Shown: in pieces, positions 34,134 through 41,237 of the stretch
Layout: each line of letters opens with the position of its first letter
Position numbering within the stretch: the stretch's first letter is position 1
Assembly: GCA_964392265.1 (NCBI GenBank)
Contig: CAYMOS010000003.1
Location: 141,611 to 205,610 of the forward strand
Source: CALMAK01 sp964392265
GTDB lineage: Bacteria > Patescibacteriota > Saccharimonadia > Saccharimonadales > Saccharimonadaceae
Direction of reading: 5' to 3'
Length of the DNA: 64,000 nt
Position numbers and translations under genes: made by a program
Notes under the pieces: generated by a model
What the model saw: the letters and a program-made list of their open reading frames with translations, nothing else
Databases searched by the model: none
Told to the model about the DNA's origin: nothing

Positions 34134-35414
34134 TTAAGCGATTACTCGCTCTTGTCCAGATGCAAGATTCTTCGCCTTGTATGTACCGGTGGTGACTTCG
34201 TTATCACCAACAAAGACGATCTCGCGGGCACCTTTTTTCTCGGCCGCCTTCATCAGTTTGTCGAACTTGCGTCCGCTGGTGTCGATTTCTACTGACTTGC
34301 CTTCGCTGCGGAGTTTTGCCGCTAGTTGCAAGACGGGTAATACGACATCACCTACCGAAGCAACATAGATATCCACGCCCGAGGGGAGGTCAGGCAGAAG
34401 ATTGTGTGTACGGATAAACAGTTCGGTCGTGGTCAGTCCCGGGGCAAAGCCAACCGCACTGATGGGCTCTACCCCAAACATCCCGACCAACCCGTCATAC
34501 CGACCGCCGCCAAATAGCGAACGGTTATTCTCTGGGTTGGTGTCAAATACCTCAAATACCACCCCGGTGTAGTAATCAAGGCCGCGCATCAAGGTGACAT
34601 CAAATCGTGTCGATACGACGTTTAGCGACCTCAGCAGTGCAAATAGTTCTTTCAGACGAACGACGGCTGGCGTGTCTTTCAGTTCGTCCGGTAGCTCGTC
34701 GAGATCGGCAGCATCAAGCAATACTTCAACGCGCCCCGCCTGATCATCTGCCCCCAAGACATCGCGCAATGTTGCCTTAAAAGCATCGGCAGACATTTTG
34801 TTTTTGCGATCGATCAGACGGACTAATTGCTTTGCCTTATCCTCGTCCAGCCCAAGATAGCGACGAGTAATCTCGTCAATGAGTTCACGACTGTTGACCT
34901 TAATTTCGTACATATCACCCGTGGCACCAAAGGCTTTCATGACCTCATCGGCCAATTGCAACGTTTCTGCCTCGATCGCCACACCATCGGCACCAAATGT
35001 ATCGACATTTAGTTGCCAGAACTCACGCTCGCGACCACGCTGTGGCCGTTCATAGCGCATAAAATTAGCGATACTGTAAAGCCGCGCTGGATACGCCATC
35101 TCCTGCCTGTGCGCCGCTACCATACGACTCACACTCGGGGTCATCTCGGGACGAATCGCCACCGTCCGATCACCACGATCAGTAAATGCATACGTCTGCT
35201 CGTTCGCCAGCTCGTCGCCGCTTTTGGCAGCATATACCTCGAGGGGTTCGAGTAGTGGCGCACCATATTCTTTAAACCCAAACTGTTCGACCGTTTTCTT
35301 CCAAGTATCAAAAATATAATTCTGCACCGCCTTGTCTTCAGGGTACCAGTCGCGAGTGCCTTTGTAGGGTTGAGGGGATAGTGTCGTCATTGGTAATATT
35401 GTATCATTTTTCAT
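34134..35414 (-). CDS. hisS: histidyl-tRNA synthetase
   Basis: HisRS charges tRNA-His. Class II motifs are visible: RPEMTPSVSRMVA (motif 2 region, about 91-103), RYERPQRGREREFWQLNVD (about 122-140) and the histidine-binding RGLDYYTGVVFE (about 280), with GGGRYDGLVGMFG (motif 3 region) and the C-terminal anticodon domain. The start at 35414 is chosen because GGAG lies 7 nt upstream; M9 (35390) is an alternative. It is preceded by a His-rich leader peptide and a terminator/antiterminator, so histidine supply likely controls its transcription. Confidence 0.96.
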   Translation of the reverse strand: MKNDTILPMTTLSPQPYKGTRDWYPEDKAVQNYIFDTWKKTVEQFGFKEYGAPLLEPLEVYAAKSGDELANEQTYAFTDRGDRTVAIRPEMTPSVSRMVAAHRQEMAYPARLYSIANFMRYERPQRGREREFWQLNVDTFGADGVAIEAETLQLADEVMKAFGATGDMYEIKVNSRELIDEITRRYLGLDEDKAKQLVRLIDRKNKMSADAFKATLRDVLGADDQAGRVEVLLDAADLDELPDELKDTPAVVRLKELFALLRSLNVVSTRFDVTLMRGLDYYTGVVFEVFDTNPENNRSLFGGGRYDGLVGMFGVEPISAVGFAPGLTTTELFIRTHNLLPDLPSGVDIYVASVGDVVLPVLQLAAKLRSEGKSVEIDTSGRKFDKLMKAAEKKGAREIVFVGDNEVTTGTYKAKNLASGQERVIA

Positions 35415-35434
35415 TCGTTTTCTCCGTAAGGGTT

Positions 35435-35467
35435 AATAAAGTAAAACGCCGAATCACGTTCGGCGTC
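35435..35467 (-). terminator. attenuator terminator of hisS
   Basis: ACGCCGAA-CGTGA-TTCGGCGT stem (35446-35466) followed by TTTTACTTTATT on the minus strand, 21 nt before hisS. Its 3' arm TGATTCGGCG is exactly complementary to CGCCGAATCA inside the leader peptide (35500-35509), forming a perfect 10-bp antiterminator. Confidence 0.85.
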
Positions 35468-35489
35468 GTTATTCTGTCATAAAAGAAAA

Positions 35490-35543
35490 CTATCCGACCT
35501 GATTCGGCGACAGATGCGAATGATGAATCTGATAGTTGCTCAT
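35490..35543 (-). CDS. hisS leader peptide with His-His-Ser-His
   Basis: A 17-residue frame, MSNYQIHHSHLSPNQVG, lies between promoter and attenuator. Three of residues 7-10 are His. The transcript start predicted from TATAAT (35550-35555, 6 nt away) falls on the A of the ATG, so the peptide would be translated from a leaderless mRNA. A ribosome stalled at the His codons would leave the downstream segment (35500-35509) free to form the antiterminator; one that reaches the stop would cover it. AACTATC and GATAGTT within the frame can also pair as a first hairpin. Confidence 0.82.
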   Translation of the reverse strand: MSNYQIHHSHLSPNQVG

Positions 35544-35549
35544 ATTTTC

Positions 35550-35578
35550 ATTATATCATACTTATGATAAAAAGTCTA
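35550..35578 (-). promoter_or_regulatory. promoter of hisS leader
   Basis: TAGACT, 17-bp spacer, TATAAT on the minus strand. The -35 box overlaps the stop of the SpoU methyltransferase gene. Confidence 0.65.
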
Positions 35579-36190
35579 TATCTTCCTCTGCAACAAAGCG
35601 TGACGTCGCACCCACTCGTACAAAATAATACCGCTTGCCACACCCACATTAACTGAACGCGTGCTACCAAATTGTGGGATTGCCACCATTGTCTGGCTGG
35701 CGGCCACCATCTCAGGGCTTAGCCCCGGCCCCTCACCACCGAATACCAGCACTGCACCGACCGGCAGCTCAGCATCATCAAGAGGGATGGCACCGGCTTG
35801 GTTGTCAATGGCGATAATTGTCCGACCTGACACTGCCCTAACAAAATCATCCACCGTCGAGTGATGAAAGACATCAAGATAGCGATCCGTCACCATCGCG
35901 CCCCGACGATTCCAATGACGGCGACCAATGATGTGCACAGCCGCCGCGTTAAAGGCGTTGGCATTGCGAACAATCGTGCCAATATTCATATCATGTTGCC
36001 AGTTTTCGATTGCCACATGAACGTCGTGGCGCTTTCTATCAAGATCGGCTTTGATGGCTTCGACCGTCCAGTACCGATACTTGTCCTCGACGTTCCGTCG
36101 ATCACCACTGACCAACAATTCCATGTCGTATTGTTCACCCTGCGGCCATGGCTGCGGATGCGGACCAACACCTATTTCTTGATTGCTCAT
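35576..36190 (-). CDS. SpoU/TrmH-family RNA 2'-O-methyltransferase
   Basis: This 204-residue SPOUT enzyme probably methylates ribose 2'-OH in tRNA or rRNA. The three SpoU motifs are clear: NIGTIVRNANAF (about residues 68-79), VFGGEGPGLS (about 148-157) and VAIPQFGSTRSVNVGVASGI (about 169-188). The N-terminal 40 residues are an extra, proline-rich segment. The target RNA cannot be told. Its promoter overlaps that of the divergent gene at 36216, and its mRNA appears leaderless or nearly so (TACAAT ends 8 nt before the ATG). Confidence 0.9.
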   Translation of the reverse strand: MSNQEIGVGPHPQPWPQGEQYDMELLVSGDRRNVEDKYRYWTVEAIKADLDRKRHDVHVAIENWQHDMNIGTIVRNANAFNAAAVHIIGRRHWNRRGAMVTDRYLDVFHHSTVDDFVRAVSGRTIIAIDNQAGAIPLDDAELPVGAVLVFGGEGPGLSPEMVAASQTMVAIPQFGSTRSVNVGVASGIILYEWVRRHALLQRKI

Positions 36191-36208
36191 ATTGTTTCAT
36201 TGTACTAT
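36179..36208. promoter_or_regulatory. overlapping divergent promoters
   Basis: Plus-strand TTGATT-18-TACTAT (-10 at 36203-36208) serves the gene at 36216. Minus-strand TACAAT (36199-36204) serves the gene ending at 36190. The two -10 boxes share two bases, and only 25 bp separate the start codons. Confidence 0.65.
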
Positions 36209-36215
36209 CGAATGA

Positions 36216-36803
36216 ATGAAGTTACTATCTGATCAGATTGACGAACGTGAGCTGGCAATTATCCTGCGTGAACTAGAAAAAACATTGACGACGAATGTCG
36301 ATGGTGATGTGGTTGAATTTGGCTGTTATGTCGGGACAACCAGCGTACCCCTGGGCAAGCGACTCGTGACGACCAACAAAAAGCTATTTGTCTACGACTC
36401 GTTTGAAGGTCTGCCCGACAAGACCCGTGAAGATAACAGCCCCGCTGGATTACAGTTTATCAAAGGTGAACTGCTCGCCACTAAGAAGCAGTTGATTAAA
36501 AACTTTAAACAAGCCGGTGTGCCGCTACCTGTCATTATTAAAGGCTGGTTTTCCGGTGTGACCCCCGACCAAGTACCAGATACAATTGCCTTTGCCTATC
36601 TCGATGGCGATTATTACCTTTCGGTGCGTGATCCCTTGCGACTTATTTGGGGTAGATTAGCGCCAAATGCCATTGTCGTTGTTGACGATTACGCCAACGA
36701 GGCACTACCGGGTGCAGCCAAAGCGGTTGACGAGTGGCTGTCTCATCATCCAGCAAAGCTTCGTGTTGAACATTCGCTCGCTATTATCAGCCGCCTTCCT
36801 TGA
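36216..36803 (+). CDS. TylF/MycF-like SAM-dependent methyltransferase
   Basis: This 195-residue protein has a class I methyltransferase fold. GDVVEFGCYVGTTSVPLGK (about residues 29-47) is the SAM loop, and LFVYDSFEGLPDK (about 57-69) is the TylF-family signature. AFAYLDGDYYLSVRDPL and VVVDDYANEALPGA carry the metal-binding acidic residues expected for macrocin-type O-methyltransferases. The natural substrate is unknown; sugars or polyketides are used in known members. It is followed directly by tRNA-Leu(CAG). Confidence 0.85.
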   Translation: MKLLSDQIDERELAIILRELEKTLTTNVDGDVVEFGCYVGTTSVPLGKRLVTTNKKLFVYDSFEGLPDKTREDNSPAGLQFIKGELLATKKQLIKNFKQAGVPLPVIIKGWFSGVTPDQVPDTIAFAYLDGDYYLSVRDPLRLIWGRLAPNAIVVVDDYANEALPGAAKAVDEWLSHHPAKLRVEHSLAIISRLP

Positions 36804-36843
36804 AACAAGTCTCTTCCTACGCTACACTATACATTGCATATAC

Positions 36844-36930
36844 GCAGATGTGGCGGAATTGGTAGACGCGCTAGCTTCAGGTGCTAGTGCCCTTCGGGGC
36901 GTGGAGGTTCAAGTCCTCTCATCTGTACCA
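36844..36930 (+). tRNA. tRNA-Leu (anticodon CAG)
   Basis: 87-nt class II tRNA with acceptor GCAGATG / CATCTGT, D-arm GGAATTGGTAGACG, anticodon loop TTCAGGT on a CTAGC/GCTAG stem, variable arm, T-loop GGTTCAAGTCC and encoded CCA. A TTGAAA-17-TACACT promoter (36800-36828) precedes it. Confidence 0.95.
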
Positions 36931-36939
36931 ACGAAAAAT

Positions 36940-36962
36940 GAGACCATTTGGTCTCTTTTTTC
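36940..36962 (+). terminator. tRNA-Leu(CAG) terminator
   Basis: GAGACCA / TGGTCTC stem followed by TTTTTT, 9 bp after the tRNA. Confidence 0.9.
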
Positions 36963-36983
36963 TTTGGTTTTGCATAATAGGCT

Positions 36984-37253
36984 TTAGTTGATCGTCTTCC
37001 AGTCCTGATAGATTTCTTCAGGATTAGTCAGTCCACCGCTATAGAGAACTTGGCCATCCGAAAAAACATAGTAATTCCATCCACCTCTGGCTGATTGACC
37101 ATTCTCAGCCTCTACCCAGTGAAAACTATAAAATATATCGCCTTCGATGTTCATCTCTGACGGTTGGCTGATCTTATACATCTCGTCCGGCTTGAGGTCG
37201 GGATTTTCTTCTAAAAACGATGCAAGGTGTTGTGTTGCTGTTTGCCTATCCAT
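36984..37253 (-). CDS. small hypothetical protein, 89 aa
   Basis: This protein starts MDRQTATQHLASFLEENPDL and continues as a small alpha/beta fold with GDIFYSFHWVEAENG and NYYVFSDGQVLYSGG. I recognise no family. The mRNA appears leaderless: TATAAT (37260-37265) ends 6 nt before the ATG. It is convergent with the tRNA-Leu. Confidence 0.6.
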   Translation of the reverse strand: MDRQTATQHLASFLEENPDLKPDEMYKISQPSEMNIEGDIFYSFHWVEAENGQSARGGWNYYVFSDGQVLYSGGLTNPEEIYQDWKTIN

Positions 37254-37272
37254 GCAACCATTATATCATCAC

Positions 37273-38268
37273 CTACTCTTCAATCGACTGTTGCACAGCC
37301 TCATCAGACATCTTTTGCTGGCGTTTGGATTTATAAATGTCAGGTTCGATATAGATGAGGCGCGCGATGGGAAACTCGCGGCGCAGACGCGCCTCCGCTT
37401 CGTCAATAGCCGCCGCTACGGTCCTAGCCGAATCACTACCACCCACGATGATTTTCATCGCCACGAATAGTTCACTGGGGCCGGTATAGAGTGTCTTGAG
37501 ATCGACGATATGGTCGACATCATCCACCGATAGTACGGCATCACGCATTTTTTGTTCGGTCTCGGCATCCACCGACTCACCGATCAACAGTGACTGAATC
37601 TCACGAAACAAAAATACCGCCACAAAAATCAGTAATCCACCGATCATCAATGTTGCGACTGCATCCCAGATTGGGTTGCCCGTCACCAATGATACCGTAA
37701 TACCAATCGTGGCAAATGACAGGCCGACGAGCGCTGCCGAGTCTTCCATGGCCAGCACGACGTGATTGACCGATTTTGTATCCTGCAAGAATCGCCACCA
37801 GTTCTGGCCCTCTGGCTTGAACTCACGCGCCTCTCGAATGGCTGCCCTAAGGGCAAACCCTTCTAGCAACATTGCCACAGCGAGTACCGCGTAGGCCACG
37901 ATAGGTGATTCAATCATCACCGGATGTAGCATTTTATGAATACCTTCATAAATAGCGAAGGCACCTCCTAAGAGAAATAGGACGATCGATATCATAAACG
38001 CATAGACAAAGTGTGCCCGACCATAGCCAAACGGATGTTTACGGTTAGGGGCTTTGCGAGATTTTTTGATGCCAACGTATAACAATATCTGATTGTTACT
38101 GTCGGCCATTGAATGCACCGCCTCGGCCAGCATCGAACTGGCTCCGGTCAGCATAAACGCGATTAATTTACTGATAGCAATGCCGACATTGGCAATGAAG
38201 GCTGCAAGGATGGCGCCTTTGCCCTCATGGGGGCCAGGCTCTTTCGAGGATGATTGAGAAGTTTTCAT
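37273..38268 (-). CDS. CDF-family divalent cation transporter
   Basis: This 331-residue protein probably exports Zn, Mn or a related ion in exchange for protons. It has six membrane helices. The first metal-site region AEAVHSMADSNNQILLYVGI (about 49-68) has HxxxD; the second-site EDSAALVGLSF is near residue 175. HPFGYGRAHFVYAF is the signature of the ZnT9-like CDF subgroup. A cytoplasmic domain follows from about residue 225. The small gene at 36984 begins 20 bp downstream. Substrate not determined. Confidence 0.88.
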   Translation of the reverse strand: MKTSQSSSKEPGPHEGKGAILAAFIANVGIAISKLIAFMLTGASSMLAEAVHSMADSNNQILLYVGIKKSRKAPNRKHPFGYGRAHFVYAFMISIVLFLLGGAFAIYEGIHKMLHPVMIESPIVAYAVLAVAMLLEGFALRAAIREAREFKPEGQNWWRFLQDTKSVNHVVLAMEDSAALVGLSFATIGITVSLVTGNPIWDAVATLMIGGLLIFVAVFLFREIQSLLIGESVDAETEQKMRDAVLSVDDVDHIVDLKTLYTGPSELFVAMKIIVGGSDSARTVAAAIDEAEARLRREFPIARLIYIEPDIYKSKRQQKMSDEAVQQSIEE

Positions 38269-38322
38269 ATAATTAGGTAGTCAACATGTTATACCACATA
38301 TCATCAGTCTCTGACAAGCAGT

Positions 38323-39912
38323 TTACTCTGAGCGTAATTGTCGTGCCAGTGTCCGCAAATCTACGGCCTGCTTGACACCAGGATTCAACGTAGCGAATGG
38401 ATCAAAGATCTTACGAATCGCTGCATTCAAATCAACAACCGCATCTTCTAACTGTGCATATCCTGCAAACGCATTAATACGCCCCTCTGCCTGACTACCA
38501 GCAATCGAGCCACCTGCCTTATGCACTAAGGCGGCATATTCAGAGGCAAGTTTAAATATCTTTTGCTTGTCCGAAACCTTTTTTAGGTGTAAGGTTGGAC
38601 GCACCGATACAATACCAGTTAATGCATTAATCTTTAGCGGCAATGGAGTATGAAGCTTTTCGGCGAGGGCGGCAACTTGGTTAGTGAACTCTTCTAATCG
38701 CTCTGTAGGCACATAAGCGCCATCACAAACCCATACCACTGTCTCATCAGCCCGCAAAGGGAGAGCAACCGCCTGTTCGACATCACGAATCGCATAAAGA
38801 TCATCAAGCCGCTGATCTTCAGAAGTAAAAATGGTCACATTTTGTTTGGCTAGCAGTTTTTGCGCCTTTTTCAGACGACGCAGACGCGCCTTGTCGCCAA
38901 AGCCGTCAAAGTTTGCGTACACTAATGCGGCAAACGCCAGATTGTCATCCGTATCACAGATAAACCTTTTACCACGTGCCCGGGCCTCCTGATAATACGC
39001 ACCGTCAATAACTTCAAGAGTGGTGGGCTCAAATTGACGCAAGGTATCCGTGATATCTCGGGCATCCTCAGCCGATCGACAAACAGCAATAAGAATCGAT
39101 TCGTCATCACTATAAAAGTTTGTTTCCAGCACAACTTCAGAGATAATCCCTAACGTACCTTGGCTCCCAATGAATAAAGGAGTAAGATCGAACGATCCGT
39201 CCTTTTGTTTTACCTTATCAATCCGATAGCCTAGGTTGTCGCGATCCGAAGACAGCGAAGCAATTAATTCGGCATTATCTTCAATCAGCCCGTCAAGCTG
39301 ACGATAGATCTCGCCCTCAAGAGTCTGTTCGCCCTTTTTACGGCTTACATCACGCTTGCTAATGCGACCCGTTTCCATCAGATCACCATTGGCCAGGACT
39401 ACTTCCATGCGTTTAATAGCATCTGCCACTGTACCGTATTTACCAGATGTGCGACCCACGACACCAGCAGCAATCGCGCCACCAACGGTCATGTCAGCCA
39501 CTCCTGGCGCATAGGCACCCAAGGTAATACCATGCCACCGAAGCGCCTCGTGAAGGGTTGTCAGGGCAACACCTGGCTGAACATGCACAATTTTGTGTTT
39601 GTCCTTGGTTGAGATGTAGAGAATAGAGTTAAGATGACGTGCCAAATCGATAACAATACCCGAGCCGATCGCACCTCCTGTGGTATCGGTGCCTAAGCCG
39701 CGAGGTGTCAAGCCGAGAACATGCCCCTTCTCGGCTAATTGCCAAGAAAAGCGAGCGATTTTTCGAATATCATTCGTTACTTTTGGAAAGGCAACGATTT
39801 CTGGTGTGATTTCGAATACACTCTCATCACGCGCATACGAGTCACGTAGCGATACCAGGCTACTCACTTCACCTAGTAAATGTTCATTTAGATATTGTGC
39901 TATTTTACTCAT
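38323..39912 (-). CDS. FAD-linked oxidoreductase (GlcD / D-lactate dehydrogenase type)
   Basis: This 529-residue protein has an N-terminal PCMH FAD-binding domain: GLTPRGLGTDTTGGAIGSGI (about 66-85), HVQPGVALTTLHEAL (about 108-122), ADMTVGGAIAAGVVGRTSGK near 138-157, and FIGSQGTLGIISEVVLET near 250. A C-terminal substrate-binding domain ends DPFATLNPGVK, the usual FAD-oxidase C-terminal motif. D-lactate or glycolate are plausible substrates, but this is inference. It is monocistronic. Confidence 0.88.
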   Translation of the reverse strand: MSKIAQYLNEHLLGEVSSLVSLRDSYARDESVFEITPEIVAFPKVTNDIRKIARFSWQLAEKGHVLGLTPRGLGTDTTGGAIGSGIVIDLARHLNSILYISTKDKHKIVHVQPGVALTTLHEALRWHGITLGAYAPGVADMTVGGAIAAGVVGRTSGKYGTVADAIKRMEVVLANGDLMETGRISKRDVSRKKGEQTLEGEIYRQLDGLIEDNAELIASLSSDRDNLGYRIDKVKQKDGSFDLTPLFIGSQGTLGIISEVVLETNFYSDDESILIAVCRSAEDARDITDTLRQFEPTTLEVIDGAYYQEARARGKRFICDTDDNLAFAALVYANFDGFGDKARLRRLKKAQKLLAKQNVTIFTSEDQRLDDLYAIRDVEQAVALPLRADETVVWVCDGAYVPTERLEEFTNQVAALAEKLHTPLPLKINALTGIVSVRPTLHLKKVSDKQKIFKLASEYAALVHKAGGSIAGSQAEGRINAFAGYAQLEDAVVDLNAAIRKIFDPFATLNPGVKQAVDLRTLARQLRSE

Positions 39913-39991
39913 CCCTACTCTCTTTAGTTCCCCTCATATCCTGAATGTTACTTATATCATACCACAAGCATCATCGATTAGGGTATGCACC

Positions 39992-40020
39992 TTTTCAAGA
40001 TGTCTTCGATCTGCTATAAT
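39992..40020 (+). promoter_or_regulatory. promoter driving broken tRNA-Leu segment
   Basis: TTTTCA, 17-bp spacer, TATAAT, ending 11 bp before the first tRNA-Leu-like fragment, as expected for a former tRNA gene. Confidence 0.6.
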
Positions 40021-40031
40021 CACGGTTATAA

Positions 40032-40132
40032 GCGCGAGTGGTGGCTGCGTGAAACGTAAGTTTTCGTAGACACGCTAGCGTGCATGATAAGCGCGAGTGG
40101 TGGAATTGGTAGACACGCTAGCCTTAGGAGCC
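40032..40132 (+). pseudogene. two tandem broken tRNA-Leu 5' halves
   Basis: Fragment 1 (40032-40079) reads GCGCGAGTGGTGG, then a 21-nt unrelated insert, then GTAGACACGCTAGC. Fragment 2 (40091-40132) reads GCGCGAGTGGTGGAATTGG and continues through the anticodon loop CTTAGGA to AGCC. Both stop before the variable and T arms, and no T-loop (TTCRA) with a matching acceptor follows before the intact gene. Both fragments share the same 5' end and are each followed by GTGCAT. An intron-containing tRNA is possible but no 3' exon was found. Confidence 0.7.
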
Positions 40133-40529
40133 GTGCATACTACAACATTAACAACATAGTATCGTCAATAGTCGTAACCCCTGTTAAAAACGCCACACAC
40201 GGCCTTTTAACCGCCAAATACGGCTATGGACTAGCGAGTATATACCCCTTCATTTTACTAGGTATTCATAGACCCTGTAGGAGGCGGTAAAGGAGGCGCT
40301 CAGTGAGTCGGTTTTCTCCCAAGAAGCCCTCAACCCATAGCAGTCGCAGTGCTGCGATGTATCGATAGTATGTAAGTATTTCATTAATACAAACAAGATA
40401 CTACGATAATCAGCAACAATGTGCGTTAACAATTCACACTCTGAATACAACCAAGTGACTGGAAGAAACACCAGCAACTTGGTATACTAACAGAGATACA
40501 TACTATCTCCACTGGCATACTTACAGTAC
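40133..40529. other. gene-free stretch between tRNA-Leu fragments and intact tRNA-Leu
   Basis: No convincing frame or RNA gene was found in these roughly 400 bp. They are flanked by a direct repeat of about 33 nt with one mismatch, the tRNA-Leu 5' half through the anticodon loop (fragment 2 and the intact gene). This fits a former att-bounded insertion or a decayed tRNA duplication. Confidence 0.4.
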
Positions 40530-40614
40530 GCGGATGTGGTGGAATTGGTAGACACGTTAGCCTTAGGAGCTAATGCCTTCGGGCGTGAAGGTTCAAGTCC
40601 TTTCATCCGTACCA
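40530..40614 (+). tRNA. tRNA-Leu (anticodon UAG)
   Basis: 85-nt class II tRNA: acceptor GCGGATG / CATCCGT, D-arm GGAATTGGTAGACACG, anticodon stem TTAGC/GCTAA with loop CTTAGGA, short variable arm, T-loop GGTTCAAGTCC and encoded CCA. The integrase gene of the accessory region lies 0.6 kb downstream, so this is a plausible integration target. Confidence 0.95.
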
Positions 40615-40633
40615 ACAGAGGTGATATTATGAG

Positions 40634-40662
40634 AAAGACCATCCAATCGGGTGGTCTTTTTG
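40634..40662 (+). terminator. tRNA-Leu(UAG) terminator
   Basis: AAAGACCA / TGGTCTTT stem with a GC-rich loop closing and T-run, 19 bp after the tRNA. Confidence 0.9.
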
Positions 40663-40737
40663 TGTAAGTGCCTCCTTTTATTTTGCAAAGTTTAGGAGTC
40701 TATTTTGTATCCCATGAGCATATACTAAGATAGATAT

Positions 40738-41178
40738 ATGACTAGCCAGAAAACTGAAATCGAGTCCATCGCAAAAATACTTATAGTCAACACGCAAAAC
40801 AAGGCTCTCGTTCTGACATTAGGTAAGCATCTTCAGCAGCCCGAGAAGTCATATCTACCTGATTTACCAGGAGGGATCGTTGACGCAGGCGAATCCGAAC
40901 GAGAAGCCGTCATTCGTGAAGTGAACGAGGAGTGTGGTATTACACTAGACCCGACCGGTATTCGACTTGCCTATAGTGAAACTGCATATTACGAGAAAGA
41001 AAACAAATCCGTCACAAAGCTCCTTTATATTGCCTACGTCGACGAGACACCTGCCGTGACGCTGAGCTGGGAGCATAGTGACTATAGATGGGTTGAACTA
41101 GATAAGCTTCAAGAGGTCGATATGCGTCCTTTCTTCAATAAGGCTATTCAGTACACGATTGAAAATAATCTTATCTAA
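40738..41178 (+). CDS. Nudix hydrolase
   Basis: This 146-residue protein hydrolyses a nucleoside diphosphate-linked substrate. The full Nudix box GIVDAGESEREAVIREVN-EECGI (about residues 46-68) matches GX5EX7REUXEEXGU. MutT-like housecleaning of oxidised nucleotides or another NDP-X substrate is possible; sequence alone does not say. It sits between tRNA-Leu and the integrase and shares a bidirectional terminator with the latter, so it may be the last chromosomal gene or the first cargo gene. Confidence 0.9.
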   Translation: MTSQKTEIESIAKILIVNTQNKALVLTLGKHLQQPEKSYLPDLPGGIVDAGESEREAVIREVNEECGITLDPTGIRLAYSETAYYEKENKSVTKLLYIAYVDETPAVTLSWEHSDYRWVELDKLQEVDMRPFFNKAIQYTIENNLI

Positions 41179-41192
41179 AGTAATTAACTACA

Positions 41193-41219
41193 AAGAGCCG
41201 CTCATTAAGAGCGGCTCTT
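41193..41219. terminator. bidirectional terminator, Nudix gene and integrase
   Basis: Perfect 11-bp stem AAGAGCCGCTC / GAGCGGCTCTT with a 5-nt loop between convergent genes. Confidence 0.88.
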
Positions 41220-41237
41220 GCATATCTACCTACTGTA

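Noticed and set aside
40091..40400. Group I intron in tRNA-Leu(UAG)
   Set aside because: No 3' exon with T-loop and matching acceptor was found downstream before the intact tRNA gene, and I could not identify the conserved intron core.
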